From Phocoenobacter atlanticus subsp. cyclopteri (GTDB taxonomy: Bacteria; Pseudomonadota; Gammaproteobacteria; Enterobacterales; Pasteurellaceae): a stretch of DNA of 64,000 nucleotides. The notes beneath the pieces are model-generated. The model did not search any database and had not been told where the DNA came from. It saw only the letters and a list, made by a program, of their open reading frames with translations. Where the stretch lies: NCBI RefSeq assembly GCF_018343795.1, contig NZ_CP074346.1, positions 1,364,001 to 1,428,000 on the forward strand, written 5' to 3'. How positions within the stretch are numbered: position 1 is the stretch's first letter; every line of letters begins with the position of its first letter. Made by a program: the position numbers and the translations under genes. Of the stretch, positions 15,495 to 24,586 are shown piece by piece.

Positions 15495-17549
15495 CTATTC
15501 TCCATTAATTTTTGATTTTAAATTCTTAATTTGATCTGTAACACTAAGAGAACTACGACTACGTTTATTTGTAGATGCCCCATTTTTTCTTTTTGATATT
15601 TCAACTAACTCGGTATGCTTACAATTTGGATAACCAGTACATCCCCAAAATACACCTTTTTCACCTTTAATTTTTCGCATTGGTTTTCCACATTCTGAAC
15701 ATTTTCTTAATTCAACACTCCCTAAATTAACTCCGTTACTCATACATTGCTTCATCATAAAATTGATAAAGGCTTCTTGTTTTTGCATAAATGATTCAAG
15801 AGATAATTTACCTTCAGCTATTTGATTTAAAGCCTGCTCCCATAAAGCAGTCATACCAGGATCTTTTAAAACCTGTGGCAAACTATCAATTAACGCTACA
15901 CCTTCAGCGGTTGCAATAATAGATTTTGATTTTCCTTTCTTTTGAATAAATTTCTTATCAAATAAATTTTGAATAAGAGCCGCACGAGTTGCTTCAGTTC
16001 CAAGTCCTTCAGTTTCCCTCAATTTCGCTTTAAGTCTCTCATCACTTACAAATCTAGCTGCGTTTACCATTGCTGATAATAATGTTCCCTCAGTAAAGTG
16101 AGGCGGCGGCGTTGTTTTTAACGACTTAATTTCTGTTTGAGTAATAGTATATCGTTCTCCTTGAATAAGTTTGGGTAATCCTTGCTCTTCCTCATCATCA
16201 ACAGTCTTACCAAACAAGGCCTTCCAACCAGCAATAATAGTTACATTACCTTTTGCTATAAATTGATGCCCTGCACTCTCAAAAATAGCCTCTGTTTTAT
16301 CAATCTCACAAAATGGTAAAAACTGAGCCAAATAATGACGACGAATCAAATCATAAACTTTAAATTCATCTTCACTCATTTTTGCTATATCAATAGTTTT
16401 AGTCGTTGGAATAATACCGTGGTGAGCTGTAATTTTTTTATCATTCCATACTCGAGATTTTTGAGATAAATTCAATTTAGGTTTAAGCGGTTGTAATTTA
16501 GGATCACTTTGCAAAACTGCATTGATAACTTTTGGAACTTCAGCTAATTGTTCTTCAGGTAAATATCCACAATCAGAACGTGGATACGTAGTAGCTTTAT
16601 GAGTTTCGTAAAGTGATTGAGCAATATCTAAGACTTCTTTTGCTCCTAGTCCAAACATTCTATTACAGTCTGTTTGAAGCGTACTTAAATTAAAAACTAA
16701 TGGTGGGCTTTCTTTCTTACGTTTTGTTTCAACACTGATCGCTTTTGCTTTTTTAATTTGTAAAATAGCTTGTTCAACTTGTTTTAAAATAGCGGGATTT
16801 AAGCATAGTCCATTTTCATCAATATATTCTTCAGGAATGATATAAGTGGCACTAAATGGTTCCCCCATTTGATCATGTAATTGAGCCAATAGCATATAAT
16901 GGGATTTTGGAGAAAAATTAGCAATTTCACGGTCACGATTGACAACAAGTGCAAGCGTAGGACTTTGTACTCGCCCTACACTCATTACACCTTGATAACC
17001 TTTTTGTTGAGCGAGCAAAGTAAATAAACGGGAGAAATTCATTCCCACTAACCAATCGGCAAGACTTCGAGCAAGCCCTGCATAATAAAGCGGCAAAGTT
17101 TCTTGATTTGGTTTTAATTGTCCTAATGCTTTACGAATACTCACATCATCAAGAGCAGATAACCATAAACGTTGAATTGGACCCTTGTAGTTTGCTAATT
17201 CTAGTAATTCTCTCGCGATGGTTTCTCCCTCTCTGTCGATATCAGTAGCAATTATAACGTGCTTAGCTTTTTTGATTAGACGAATAACCACATTATATTG
17301 TTTCTTAGTGGATTTTTTTGGTTCTACTTGCCACTTTGAAGGAATGATCGGCAAGGTTTCTAATTGCCATTTTTTAAATGCAGGGTTGTACTTTTCAGGG
17401 CTAAATTGCTCCACAAGATGTCCAACTCCCCAGGTTACACAAATTGAGCCATCTGCTGAAGACAAATAACCATCAGCTCGTTTTGTTGCCCCAAGCACTT
17501 TGGCAATATCTCTTCCCTGGGACGGCTTCTCGCATAAAAAGAGTTTCAT
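15495..17549 (-). CDS. topB: DNA topoisomerase III, element-encoded TopB
   Basis: This is a 684-residue type IA topoisomerase that passes single strands and resolves replication or transfer intermediates. The N-terminal Toprim domain has Glu7 and the ATDIDREGE motif (101-109). The active-site Tyr is in TTYPRSDCGYL (Tyr322). The tail carries a Cys4-type zinc ribbon (CSECGKP...CTGYPNC, about 639-662) and a basic end. Elements of the PFGI-1 class carry such a topB together with ssb. The start overlaps the preceding 67-residue gene by 4 bp. The frame is intact. Confidence 0.93.
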   Translation of the reverse strand: MKLFLCEKPSQGRDIAKVLGATKRADGYLSSADGSICVTWGVGHLVEQFSPEKYNPAFKKWQLETLPIIPSKWQVEPKKSTKKQYNVVIRLIKKAKHVIIATDIDREGETIARELLELANYKGPIQRLWLSALDDVSIRKALGQLKPNQETLPLYYAGLARSLADWLVGMNFSRLFTLLAQQKGYQGVMSVGRVQSPTLALVVNRDREIANFSPKSHYMLLAQLHDQMGEPFSATYIIPEEYIDENGLCLNPAILKQVEQAILQIKKAKAISVETKRKKESPPLVFNLSTLQTDCNRMFGLGAKEVLDIAQSLYETHKATTYPRSDCGYLPEEQLAEVPKVINAVLQSDPKLQPLKPKLNLSQKSRVWNDKKITAHHGIIPTTKTIDIAKMSEDEFKVYDLIRRHYLAQFLPFCEIDKTEAIFESAGHQFIAKGNVTIIAGWKALFGKTVDDEEEQGLPKLIQGERYTITQTEIKSLKTTPPPHFTEGTLLSAMVNAARFVSDERLKAKLRETEGLGTEATRAALIQNLFDKKFIQKKGKSKSIIATAEGVALIDSLPQVLKDPGMTALWEQALNQIAEGKLSLESFMQKQEAFINFMMKQCMSNGVNLGSVELRKCSECGKPMRKIKGEKGVFWGCTGYPNCKHTELVEISKRKNGASTNKRSRSSLSVTDQIKNLKSKINGE

Positions 17550-17749
17550 TCTTTACTTCTCCGTTTGACCATTTTTTGGGAAAGGGTAAGGATCTCTTCA
17601 TCAGAAACAACTTCTAGCCCTTTTCTAATGATAAGCTGTAATAAATCAGTATCTTTTATTAACAACTTATTTTTAATAATTGAATCTAAGGTTTTCTTCT
17701 CAATAGCTAACCATAATGATTTTTCAATATTTTTTGTAGGCATTATCAT
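17546..17749 (-). CDS. Hypothetical protein coupled to topB
   Basis: This is a 67-residue, all-helical, basic protein (IEKSLWLAIEKKTLDSIIKNKLL...QKMVKRRSKE). The start ATG may be at 17749 or at the third codon. It overlaps topB by 4 bp (ATGA), so it is translated with it and may be a small DNA-binding accessory factor. No family recognised. Confidence 0.5.
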   Translation of the reverse strand: MIMPTKNIEKSLWLAIEKKTLDSIIKNKLLIKDTDLLQLIIRKGLEVVSDEEILTLSQKMVKRRSKE

Positions 17750-17765
17750 TCCCTTATATTTCGTT

Positions 17766-17794
17766 TTGACAAAAAATATAATTTAGATTATAAG
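17766..17794 (+). promoter_or_regulatory. Promoter for the plus-strand cargo gene
   Basis: A perfect TTGACA (17766-17771) and TATAAG (17789-17794) are 17 bp apart. The site faces right toward the 222-residue gene and lies between it and the divergent topB operon. It is among the strongest-looking promoters in the element. Confidence 0.75.
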
Positions 17795-17857
17795 GACTAG
17801 AATAAACCGACAATGGAAAATTGTTTTCTTATTTTAAATAATTTTAAGAGGTGTATT

Positions 17858-18526
17858 ATGTGCGAAAGATTTAATTTGACTGGTTTATCAGCTATCTATA
17901 ACGAAGCAATTCAAAGAGGCGATTTTACTTTGGCATTTGAATTAAGAAATGGAAGAGGGCGGTTTATTTTCTTTATGTTTTTTGATGAAAATGATAAAGA
18001 TTCCAAAGATTACTTATATTTATACTTACAAAACACTAATCAGATACACAACTTAAAATTATATGGTAGTCATCGAAATGGAGATTTTTTTATTTACTTT
18101 AATGAAAAACTTCAACGTGTAATAAGAGATGAATTACAACTAAATGGAAATGGGGTTAATCCATTTAATTTAGAACATTTTTTTCAAGAAATTAATGCAG
18201 CAATCCCACAAAGACTGGAACGTAATCAAAATGTAACAATATTGAGACGACATTATAATAATATACAGAATAGGATACCAACTGAAATTATTGATGAAGC
18301 AGATAAAATATACTGGCTGGGATTTATGAGAACGCACGGAACCCCTCGCCCACAAACATTAAGAAAATTGTATTTATATACTGACTCTACTCCTGAAGAA
18401 ATTGATAGAATTTTAACAGCAATAGAGCCATATAATATTACATTACGATGGACCAATGATCCTGATAAAGCTAAAAATACTGATTTTGTTACAATGATGA
18501 ATAATCTTAATCAATATATAAATTAA
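17858..18526 (+). CDS. Hypothetical cargo protein, only plus-strand gene in the element
   Basis: The product is 222 residues from ATG 17858, which has an AGAGG ribosome-binding site; an upstream ATG at 17813 has none. It is soluble, with an aromatic-rich beta region (RFIFFMFFDE, DYLYLYLQN, NLKLYGSHRNGDFFIYF) and a later helical part. I do not recognise the family. It has its own TTGACA promoter and a terminator, and converges with the 138-residue gene with a 4-bp overlap. This isolation within a minus-strand element suggests independently acquired cargo. Confidence 0.6.
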   Translation: MCERFNLTGLSAIYNEAIQRGDFTLAFELRNGRGRFIFFMFFDENDKDSKDYLYLYLQNTNQIHNLKLYGSHRNGDFFIYFNEKLQRVIRDELQLNGNGVNPFNLEHFFQEINAAIPQRLERNQNVTILRRHYNNIQNRIPTEIIDEADKIYWLGFMRTHGTPRPQTLRKLYLYTDSTPEEIDRILTAIEPYNITLRWTNDPDKAKNTDFVTMMNNLNQYIN

Positions 18527-18939
18527 GTATTAAAATAGAGGTTGATAGAAATTAAATCAACCTCTTTGTTTTTCCAATCTTTTGTTTTTTCAAAGAGAGT
18601 GTGTAGAAGTAATTGCGTTTCTTCATTACTACAATCTATCCCCCACTGACAAAATTCAAATCTAAAAACGACAAGAGGCATAATAATACAAAAAGGTGAT
18701 TTTTTTGTTTCTGAATCAATATAAGTACATTGCATATCTTCTAGATATTGCTTCCAATAATTTTTAGTCTTACCGTTTAATAACCAATCCATAAATACAC
18801 TTATAGAATGACCTGAGATAAAAATTGGCTCAATATTATTTAACCGTTCTTGCATTGTAGGACAGCTCTCTGAATATTGAAAAGCTACTACTTCAATAGG
18901 TAATTTAAAATCAATATTTTTAATATTTAACTCTTTCAT
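18523..18939 (-). CDS. Hypothetical cargo protein
   Basis: This 138-residue soluble protein has no signal peptide (begins MKELNIKNIDFKLPIEVVAF; contains FISGHSISVFMDWLLNG). The size and composition would fit an immunity-type protein, but that is only an impression. It is the last of a run of co-directional cargo genes (20131 down to 18523). Family not recognised. Confidence 0.5.
   Translation of the reverse strand: MKELNIKNIDFKLPIEVVAFQYSESCPTMQERLNNIEPIFISGHSISVFMDWLLNGKTKNYWKQYLEDMQCTYIDSETKKSPFCIIMPLVVFRFEFCQWGIDCSNEETQLLLHTLFEKTKDWKNKEVDLISINLYFNT
18537..18565 (+). terminator. Terminator of the 222-residue gene
   Basis: AGAGGTTGAT / ATCAACCTCT are perfect 10-bp arms followed on the plus strand by TTGTTTTT. 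It lies inside the 3' end of the convergent 138-residue gene. Confidence 0.75.
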
Positions 18940-18994
18940 ATTTTATACCCTATAATAAAATGGCTATTGCATTTTTCAACATTTTTTCATCACA

Positions 18995-19588
18995 CTAATA
19001 TATAGATTTAGCAACCCTTAATGCTCTTTCATCATCAACAAACTGCAACCAATTATCAATAGTTAGAGGTTGTTTTATTCTTTTCTCAACAGATTTCATT
19101 GCAAACACACCTAAACGATTATAAAAATTTAATACTATTGGATCTTCTTCATTATATCTAAACGATGCTTCGATTGATTGAGTCTTTCGCCCTTTTTTTA
19201 TCTTATTTATCGCTTTTTCTTCACCATAAATTAGCATTGAGAAAGGAACATATCCTAATGGCTCTCTCTCATATAGCTTTATATCTTTATAAGCAAAATA
19301 ACCAATTTCAATTTCTTTCTTATCCAGGCGGCTATCATCAACAATACAAAACAAACCTTTATTTTTATTTCTTAAAATATCTTCAAGAATTAAATTATTT
19401 TCTTTATGTTCAGGCTGGCATAAGAATTTACCATATACGATTGTTAATTCACAATCATCAGAGAAATCTAAACTATTTAAATCATTACATATTAGTTTTT
19501 CATCTACACCTAAATGGTACTCAATTTGAAATTCGTATGCAGAAAAGATAAATTGTGAATCAAATGCTGGTTTTAGTGCAAATTGCAT
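18995..19588 (-). CDS. Hypothetical cargo protein
   Basis: This 197-residue, probably cytoplasmic protein has mixed strands and helices (FQIEYHLGVDEKLIC near 23-37, a basic KKGRKTQS near 128, DNWLQFVDDERALRVA at the C-terminus). A clear AAAGGA ribosome-binding site precedes the ATG. It follows the 65-residue gene by 18 bp. No family recognised. Confidence 0.5.
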   Translation of the reverse strand: MQFALKPAFDSQFIFSAYEFQIEYHLGVDEKLICNDLNSLDFSDDCELTIVYGKFLCQPEHKENNLILEDILRNKNKGLFCIVDDSRLDKKEIEIGYFAYKDIKLYEREPLGYVPFSMLIYGEEKAINKIKKGRKTQSIEASFRYNEEDPIVLNFYNRLGVFAMKSVEKRIKQPLTIDNWLQFVDDERALRVAKSIY

Positions 19589-19606
19589 ATTTATTCCTTT
19601 TTTAAT

Positions 19607-19804
19607 CTAATAATTCATAGGGAAGCTAAAAATTACTGTATTACAGTAATTTTCTTTCCATTTATCGCAAAGTATGTGATTTTCAATCTTGTCAGCTAAA
19701 ATCTTATTGTAGTGACTCAATGTTTTTAAGTAATGACAATGAAATAAGACAGTATGTGGTTCAGAAATAGTTAAAAATGGGTTACTATTTTTCTGCTCAG
19801 CCAT
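19607..19804 (-). CDS. Hypothetical 65-residue protein
   Basis: AAGGATT precedes ATG 19804. The product is short, His/Cys-rich and soluble (FHCHYLKTLSHYNK near the middle). It lies between two other unknown genes on the same strand, 21 bp from the upstream one. It may be complete or a fragment; no family recognised. Confidence 0.4.
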   Translation of the reverse strand: MAEQKNSNPFLTISEPHTVLFHCHYLKTLSHYNKILADKIENHILCDKWKENYCNTVIFSFPMNY

Positions 19805-19825
19805 ATTTTTATAATCCTTGTTTAC

Positions 19826-20131
19826 TTATTTAATGATTGGAAAAAGAGATCGTAAATCTCTTAATCCTGATTCTTGAGCAATTTGTACATTTATTAAAAA
19901 ATCATTACATTTTTGATGAGGACAACCTTTTCTAAAAAATTGGCGATGATGACAAGTAACAATATGTAAAAATTTATCATCAATAAGATCGTCTTCAAAC
20001 ACAATGCCATTTGTATGAATAAATAAAAAATAAATTTTTAACTTCTCAACTGTTGCTGTAATGATAAAATCTAATAATTCGAAATCATCTTTAAAAATAA
20101 ACTCATCTTTATTAATATTAACTAATTTCAT
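19826..20131 (-). CDS. Hypothetical cargo protein with His/Cys-rich segment
   Basis: This 101-residue protein has its C-terminal half carrying a HIVTCHHRQFFRKGCPHQKC segment, whose His and Cys spacing could bind metal. There is no signal peptide. It is the first of four consecutive co-directional unknown genes (20131 to 18523). Function unknown. Confidence 0.45.
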   Translation of the reverse strand: MKLVNINKDEFIFKDDFELLDFIITATVEKLKIYFLFIHTNGIVFEDDLIDDKFLHIVTCHHRQFFRKGCPHQKCNDFLINVQIAQESGLRDLRSLFPIIK

Positions 20132-20195
20132 TTATAACCCTTCAATAACTTTATTACACTCAAAAACTATTTTTTGTTGCTCATTTTTATTTCAC

Positions 20196-20288
20196 TTATA
20201 TTTCATATAAAACATAACCCCGTCCTGCTAATCGCCCTGTTTCAAAATCAATAATATCTTTGTATATACCTGTCTCAAATATAAACAT
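20196..20288 (-). CDS. Hypothetical 30-residue peptide after dsbC
   Basis: An AAGGAG overlapping the dsbC stop codon lies 6 bp before ATG 20288. The 30-codon frame (FETGIYKDIIDFETGRLAGRGY) has no membrane segment. The good ribosome-binding site and tight spacing support expression with dsbC. It could also be the front end of a lost longer gene. Confidence 0.35.
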   Translation of the reverse strand: MFIFETGIYKDIIDFETGRLAGRGYVLYEI

Positions 20289-20291
20289 TCT

Positions 20292-20993
20292 TTACTCCTT
20301 ATGACTTATTCTATCTAATAAACGTTGAGGTTCCACATAACCATTAATCAATTCTCCTTTGTCCGTCACAATACTAGGCGTACCACTAATACCATATTGA
20401 ATACCTAACTCATATTGTTTAACGATAAGATTAGGTTTTTTGAATTCTGTTGGTAATATCCCATTTTCGGCTTGTATTAGAGCTTGTTTTTTGTCTTTGG
20501 ATTGCCAAATAGCCTCCATCTGAGCAGCTATTTGACTGTCTAAACCCGCTCGAGGAAATGCAAAATAACGGACAGTAATACCTAAATCATTATATTCTTG
20601 TGTTTGGGAAAAGAGTTTGTGGCAATAATGACAAGAAATATCCATAAATACAGTAATGACAAACTTTTCATTTTTAGCAGAAAAAACGATCATCTCATTT
20701 TCTAGAGTATTTAACTTATAAAGCAAAGGGGTATTAGTTATATCACTTACTGTACCATTTTTAAGTTTTAATACACGACCAGGGATTAAATATTGGCCAT
20801 CATCACTTACTTGAATAACCCCTTGTTGAGTAATAATAGATTTAAAGCCTGATAATTCAGATTTTTGAATATCAATATCTGATATACCAATCCCAATCTG
20901 ATTTAGGCTATTTTTAATAGGTTCATTTTCTGCAACAGTATAAAAAGGTAAAGCGACAAGTCCAAGAGCAAAAGTAAGATTAAGTTTATTCAT
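20292..20993 (-). CDS. dsbC: DsbC-type thiol:disulfide isomerase
   Basis: This 233-residue periplasmic disulfide isomerase has a signal peptide at residues 1-21, an N-terminal dimerisation domain, and a thioredoxin-like domain with active site CHYC (121-124) and cis-proline loop GTPSIV. Length agrees with DsbC (about 215-236). Conjugative elements often carry such a gene for folding transfer-pore proteins. With no secretion genes left here, its remaining client may be the neighbouring surface proteins. It lies 135 bp downstream of the OmpA-like gene on the same strand. Confidence 0.88.
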   Translation of the reverse strand: MNKLNLTFALGLVALPFYTVAENEPIKNSLNQIGIGISDIDIQKSELSGFKSIITQQGVIQVSDDGQYLIPGRVLKLKNGTVSDITNTPLLYKLNTLENEMIVFSAKNEKFVITVFMDISCHYCHKLFSQTQEYNDLGITVRYFAFPRAGLDSQIAAQMEAIWQSKDKKQALIQAENGILPTEFKKPNLIVKQYELGIQYGISGTPSIVTDKGELINGYVEPQRLLDRISHKE

Positions 20994-21085
20994 TTTTGAT
21001 ACCTAAAAATAATGTTACCTAACTATACTGAAAAATGCTTTTTTATAGATAGTTAAAATTATTTTTCAAATAATATGAATAAAAA

Positions 21086-21111
21086 AATCCCAACTTTTTT
21101 AAGTTAGGATT
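21086..21111 (-). terminator. Intrinsic terminator of the OmpA-like gene
   Basis: AATCCCAACTT / AAGTTAGGATT (one G-U wobble) is followed on the minus strand by TTTTTTATTC, 18 bp beyond the stop codon of the OmpA-like lipoprotein gene. Confidence 0.85.
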
Positions 21112-21128
21112 TTTAGATGTAAGAGTAG

Positions 21129-21899
21129 TTATTTTTTGATGATAATAGCAACTCGGCGATTCGGTTTTAAACACTTTCTTTGAGAAGATATATTTTTAAA
21201 TTTACAGTCTTTAACTGGTTTTGTTTCACCGTACCCTATTGCCGTAATATGAATACCAAGCCCATCTTTTAGGAGTTGAGATTTGATGGTATTAGCACGT
21301 TGTTGAGATAATTTCTTATTATAAGCAACAGAGCCTAAATAATCAGTATGACCTTGAACCTCAACTTCCTTTGCACCTAGATATTTTAATTTTTTGGCAA
21401 GTTTTTCAATATTCATTAACCCAATGTCTGATAATGTTGATTTATTAGAATCAAACAAGATATCTGTATTAATATCAAAATGTGTTGTGCTGTAAATGAG
21501 TTGAGGTTGAACTTGATTGAAAGAACAATCTCTTGGATACCACCATTCTTGACTTAAATTACTATTCTTATCAAATAAAACCTTATATTGACAGGTTTTT
21601 GAGTTGATATTAAAAACATAGTCAAACTCTCTAACATTATAAAGCCCTTCATTAAAATGTGGATGTCCAATGAGATAAATCACCTGCTCTTTACTCATCC
21701 CTTGCCTGATTTGTTTTAGATTATCAATATCAACATAAACTCCTTTATGTGAATCACTACTATTAAATGTCTCAGATGAAAGGCTTGGAAAAATCGGATT
21801 ATTGGTTGTCCCATCATCATTAATTTTACTTAAATTACCACAACCAGTAATAGTTACAACTGACATTAAAGTCAATACATTGAATATTTTTGTTTTCAT
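21129..21899 (-). CDS. BamE/OmpA-like outer-membrane lipoprotein
   Basis: The product has 256 residues from ATG 21899, preferred because TTAAGGA precedes it and it begins a normal lipoprotein signal (lipobox ITGC). The first domain resembles SmpA/BamE (NLKQIRQGMSKEQVIYLIG, then HP and a FDYVFNI strand). The C-terminal domain is the OmpA peptidoglycan-binding fold (FDSNKSTLSDIG, GHTDYLGS, LSQQRANTIKSQL). It probably sits in the outer membrane and grips the cell wall. It lies 60 bp downstream of the disrupted adhesin gene, so it may have served that adhesin's assembly. Confidence 0.82.
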   Translation of the reverse strand: MKTKIFNVLTLMSVVTITGCGNLSKINDDGTTNNPIFPSLSSETFNSSDSHKGVYVDIDNLKQIRQGMSKEQVIYLIGHPHFNEGLYNVREFDYVFNINSKTCQYKVLFDKNSNLSQEWWYPRDCSFNQVQPQLIYSTTHFDINTDILFDSNKSTLSDIGLMNIEKLAKKLKYLGAKEVEVQGHTDYLGSVAYNKKLSQQRANTIKSQLLKDGLGIHITAIGYGETKPVKDCKFKNISSQRKCLKPNRRVAIIIKK

Positions 21900-21959
21900 A
21901 AATAAATCCTTAATTATAGATAAAAAGTGAGTAAAGAATATCTTCACTCACTTCGTTTA

Positions 21960-23186
21960 TTACCAGAAATAACCAACCCCAATAGTTCCACCCATTTCAC
22001 TTTGAGTATTAGCATTAAGTGACATTTTCACGCCATATTTACCATTGTTTGAAATTTTTGAGTAACCTACAGCGATGGCAGTCTGACTTTGATATTGCCC
22101 CACTGCAGCGGTAACTCCAGATTGTCCTGCATGCATAGGTTGCATTAACCCTGCTGTTGCAAGAGCCGCTGCTGTTCCTGCTTTTCGTTTTTCATCTAAT
22201 TTTTTAACACTTTTCTCAACATTAGTAATACGAGAATCAAATCGACGAACATCCGAAACATACCCATCTAATAATTTAATATTTTTTGCATTCTGTATAA
22301 TTTGGCTTCTTAATTCTTCAGCCTGTTTACCATTAATTGCATCTCTAGCGTTTAATAATTCTGCTCTTAGAGAGTGTAATTGAGAACCATTAACTGCTTC
22401 TTTAGAATTTTGTGAGACATCACCGTCTTTCACATTAACAATTTTTCTTTCAGCACCTACGCGTCCGACAGAAACAGCTCCTGATACTGCAGTAGACTGA
22501 TTACCTAAAATAACTGCATCTGAAGCATTACTTGCATTAATATTGCTACCCAAAATAAAAACATTATTTTTAGGTGAGTTTTGAGTCCCAACGCTATTAT
22601 TTGAGCCGACTACATAATTATTTGTACCCACTAATGTATTAGCATTACCGAGTGTCGCTTGATTTTCAGAAGTTGTATTTGCAGATAAGAGATTATTGCC
22701 AACACCTATCGCTTGTGAATTTTTACTATCAACCAAGTTGGTTTGTCCAATTGCTGTCGCATTTTCTTTTGTTGATACGTTTGATTTTCCAAGTGCAATA
22801 GAGGCATTACCTGTTGCTAAGTTGTCAGTACCATACGCAATCGAATCGGCTCCGACATTAGTCAAATAGTTGAGAGTTAAATTATCTTTAAGATATTTTA
22901 ATCTTTCACTTGCTGTTTTTAATAAATTACCTTTTTCAAGTAGGATTTTAGCAACTCTTTCATACTCTTTTGTTAACAGTAAATCTTTTTTTGATGGATT
23001 GATTCCTTCCCAATTATTTTTTATTTGCTCTGCATTAGCTAACATTTTTGCAATTTCAGCTTTTTTAGTAAAAATCGCATTTTTATTGATATCTAATGCT
23101 TGTTCAAGCTCGTGAGTTAAATGCTCAGTTGTTATTTTATTAGCTTCTTCTACTGCAATGACTTTTTCTTGTTTAAATTTCTCCCA
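21960..23186 (-). pseudogene. Trimeric autotransporter adhesin, C-terminal part after frameshift
   Basis: Reading on in the shifted frame from about 23186 gives a coiled coil, then about ten YadA head repeats (SIAYGTDNLATGNASIALG...). The neck (SVGRVGAERKIVNVKDGD), a stalk and the YadA anchor (AIAVGYSKISNNGKYGVKMS ending VGYFW) follow; the anchor would form the 12-strand trimeric pore. All parts needed for surface display are here, but the signal peptide is in the other fragment. An internal ATG at 23045 exists but without a secretion signal. One extra A/T at 23188-23193 would rejoin the halves. Confidence 0.85.
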
Positions 23187-23187
23187 A

Positions 23188-24403
23188 TTTTTTCTCTTAA
23201 TGTTCCTAAGTTATAAACCTCCCCTGTATCTTTTATTATTTTAGCTTCATCCATAGCTTTTTTCTTTTTATTTAACCAATTAATGTCTTTAGTTTTATTA
23301 TACTCATTTTGATAATATCCAACTTCATATACTTTTTCTAAGTAATTTAATTTTGTATTAAATGTCTTTTCCATTTTTTCAAGAGTTACTTTATCTGTTG
23401 AAAAAATATCATTACTTGTTTTAAAATATTCTTGGATTAAAGCTTTGTATTTAGGAATATCTCTTTTAACTTGTTCATATCTTTCTTTAGATACAGTAAT
23501 TGCATCTAATTCAAATACTTCTATATTTTCTTCAGGTTTAGGCAAATCTGAAGTAAAAGATTTGCGGTATTTTCCCTCTATAAAAGACCCTTGAGCAAAT
23601 CCGCATTTAAAGCTGTCTGAATTTATAGTAAAATTTAGTCTCTTAAATGCTTTATTTTTATCTCTTAAAGTTAAAGAATTATAGTCAAAATGACCTAAAA
23701 AAAATTTTAAAACTCTATTTTTATTTTCAGTTAATGTCCCTAAAGCTGTATAATATGATTTGATATACTTTTTATAGAAATCCTGTGTCAGGTTTAAAGT
23801 TGTTCCACTTTCGACTTGTTGTTTAAATTTAGTTGCCATTTGATTCAGGCTCGCATCATTATGAATATCATAACCCGTTAATCTTGATATTCCGTCTAAT
23901 CTTGAGTTTAAATCATCAATTTTTGCTTGAGCATCAGCAAAAAACTGAGCAGAATTCGAGACTTCATCATCGTATATTTTTTGTAATCGTTGATATTCAA
24001 GTTTCGCTTTTTCTTTTGCTTTTCTGATTTCTTGAACTCGAATACCCGCTTCGATTGTTTCGTGCTCTCTGATTTTTAATGTTTTAATTTCATCAGAGAG
24101 ACGAACAATTGTATTTTCTTGTGATGTAATTTCGTCTAGCTTTGCTTTATTTTCAGCAAGCTTTCTTAAAATAGTTTCTCGTGTTTCATTACCTCCTGTT
24201 GCTACTGCATTTTTACCAATTGCAATAGAGTTTCTTCCAGTCGCAATACTCCCAGTACCTCTTGCTCTTGAGTTTTCTCCTAGCTCAAGACCTGTTTTAT
24301 CCATATTATTATGAATAGTAATATTGGTGTCTCCAGTAGCTAATACTGAAGTTGAATAACTTAACAATGGAACAAACGCTAAAAATAGAATAGATTTTTT
24401 CAT
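23188..24403 (-). pseudogene. Trimeric autotransporter adhesin, N-terminal part with frameshift
   Basis: This is the front half of a YadA-type adhesin of about 814 residues spanning 24403 to 21960. It has a signal peptide (about 1-22), a few YadA head repeats (GTGSIATGRNSIAIGKNAVATGG), then a long coiled-coil insertion (about 80-410). A run of six A/T at 23188-23193 breaks the frame, and the short out-of-frame tail stops at 23150. The A12 tract before the ribosome-binding site and this short run could both vary. Whether this is decay, phase variation or a sequencing slip is open. Confidence 0.85.
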
Positions 24404-24412
24404 AATACATCC

Positions 24413-24424
24413 TTTTTTTTTTTT
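24413..24424. repeat. Homopolymer A12 in the adhesin leader
   Basis: Twelve A residues on the transcribed strand lie directly before GGATGT and the adhesin ATG (24403). Long homopolymers between promoter and start codon change expression of adhesins by slippage in several pathogens. This tract is much longer than others nearby. Confidence 0.85.
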
Positions 24425-24527
24425 GTACTGTTAATTAAATAAATGAAGAAACAATCTTCTCGGGAAAGATGTATCGTAAAGAAATCACTTGTTCTTATAC
24501 AATATTATTTAAATATTAAAAAAGAAT

Positions 24528-24556
24528 AAAAAAACCCAGCTCGAACTGAGACTGGG
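24528..24556 (-). terminator. Terminator of ssb
   Basis: CCCAG...CTGGG with inner CTC/GAG pairing (one bulged A) is followed on the minus strand by seven T residues. It lies 31 bp after the ssb stop and separates the replication operon from the adhesin cargo. Confidence 0.75.
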
Positions 24557-24586
24557 AAGGAGGTATGGAGAACAGATTTATTATAT

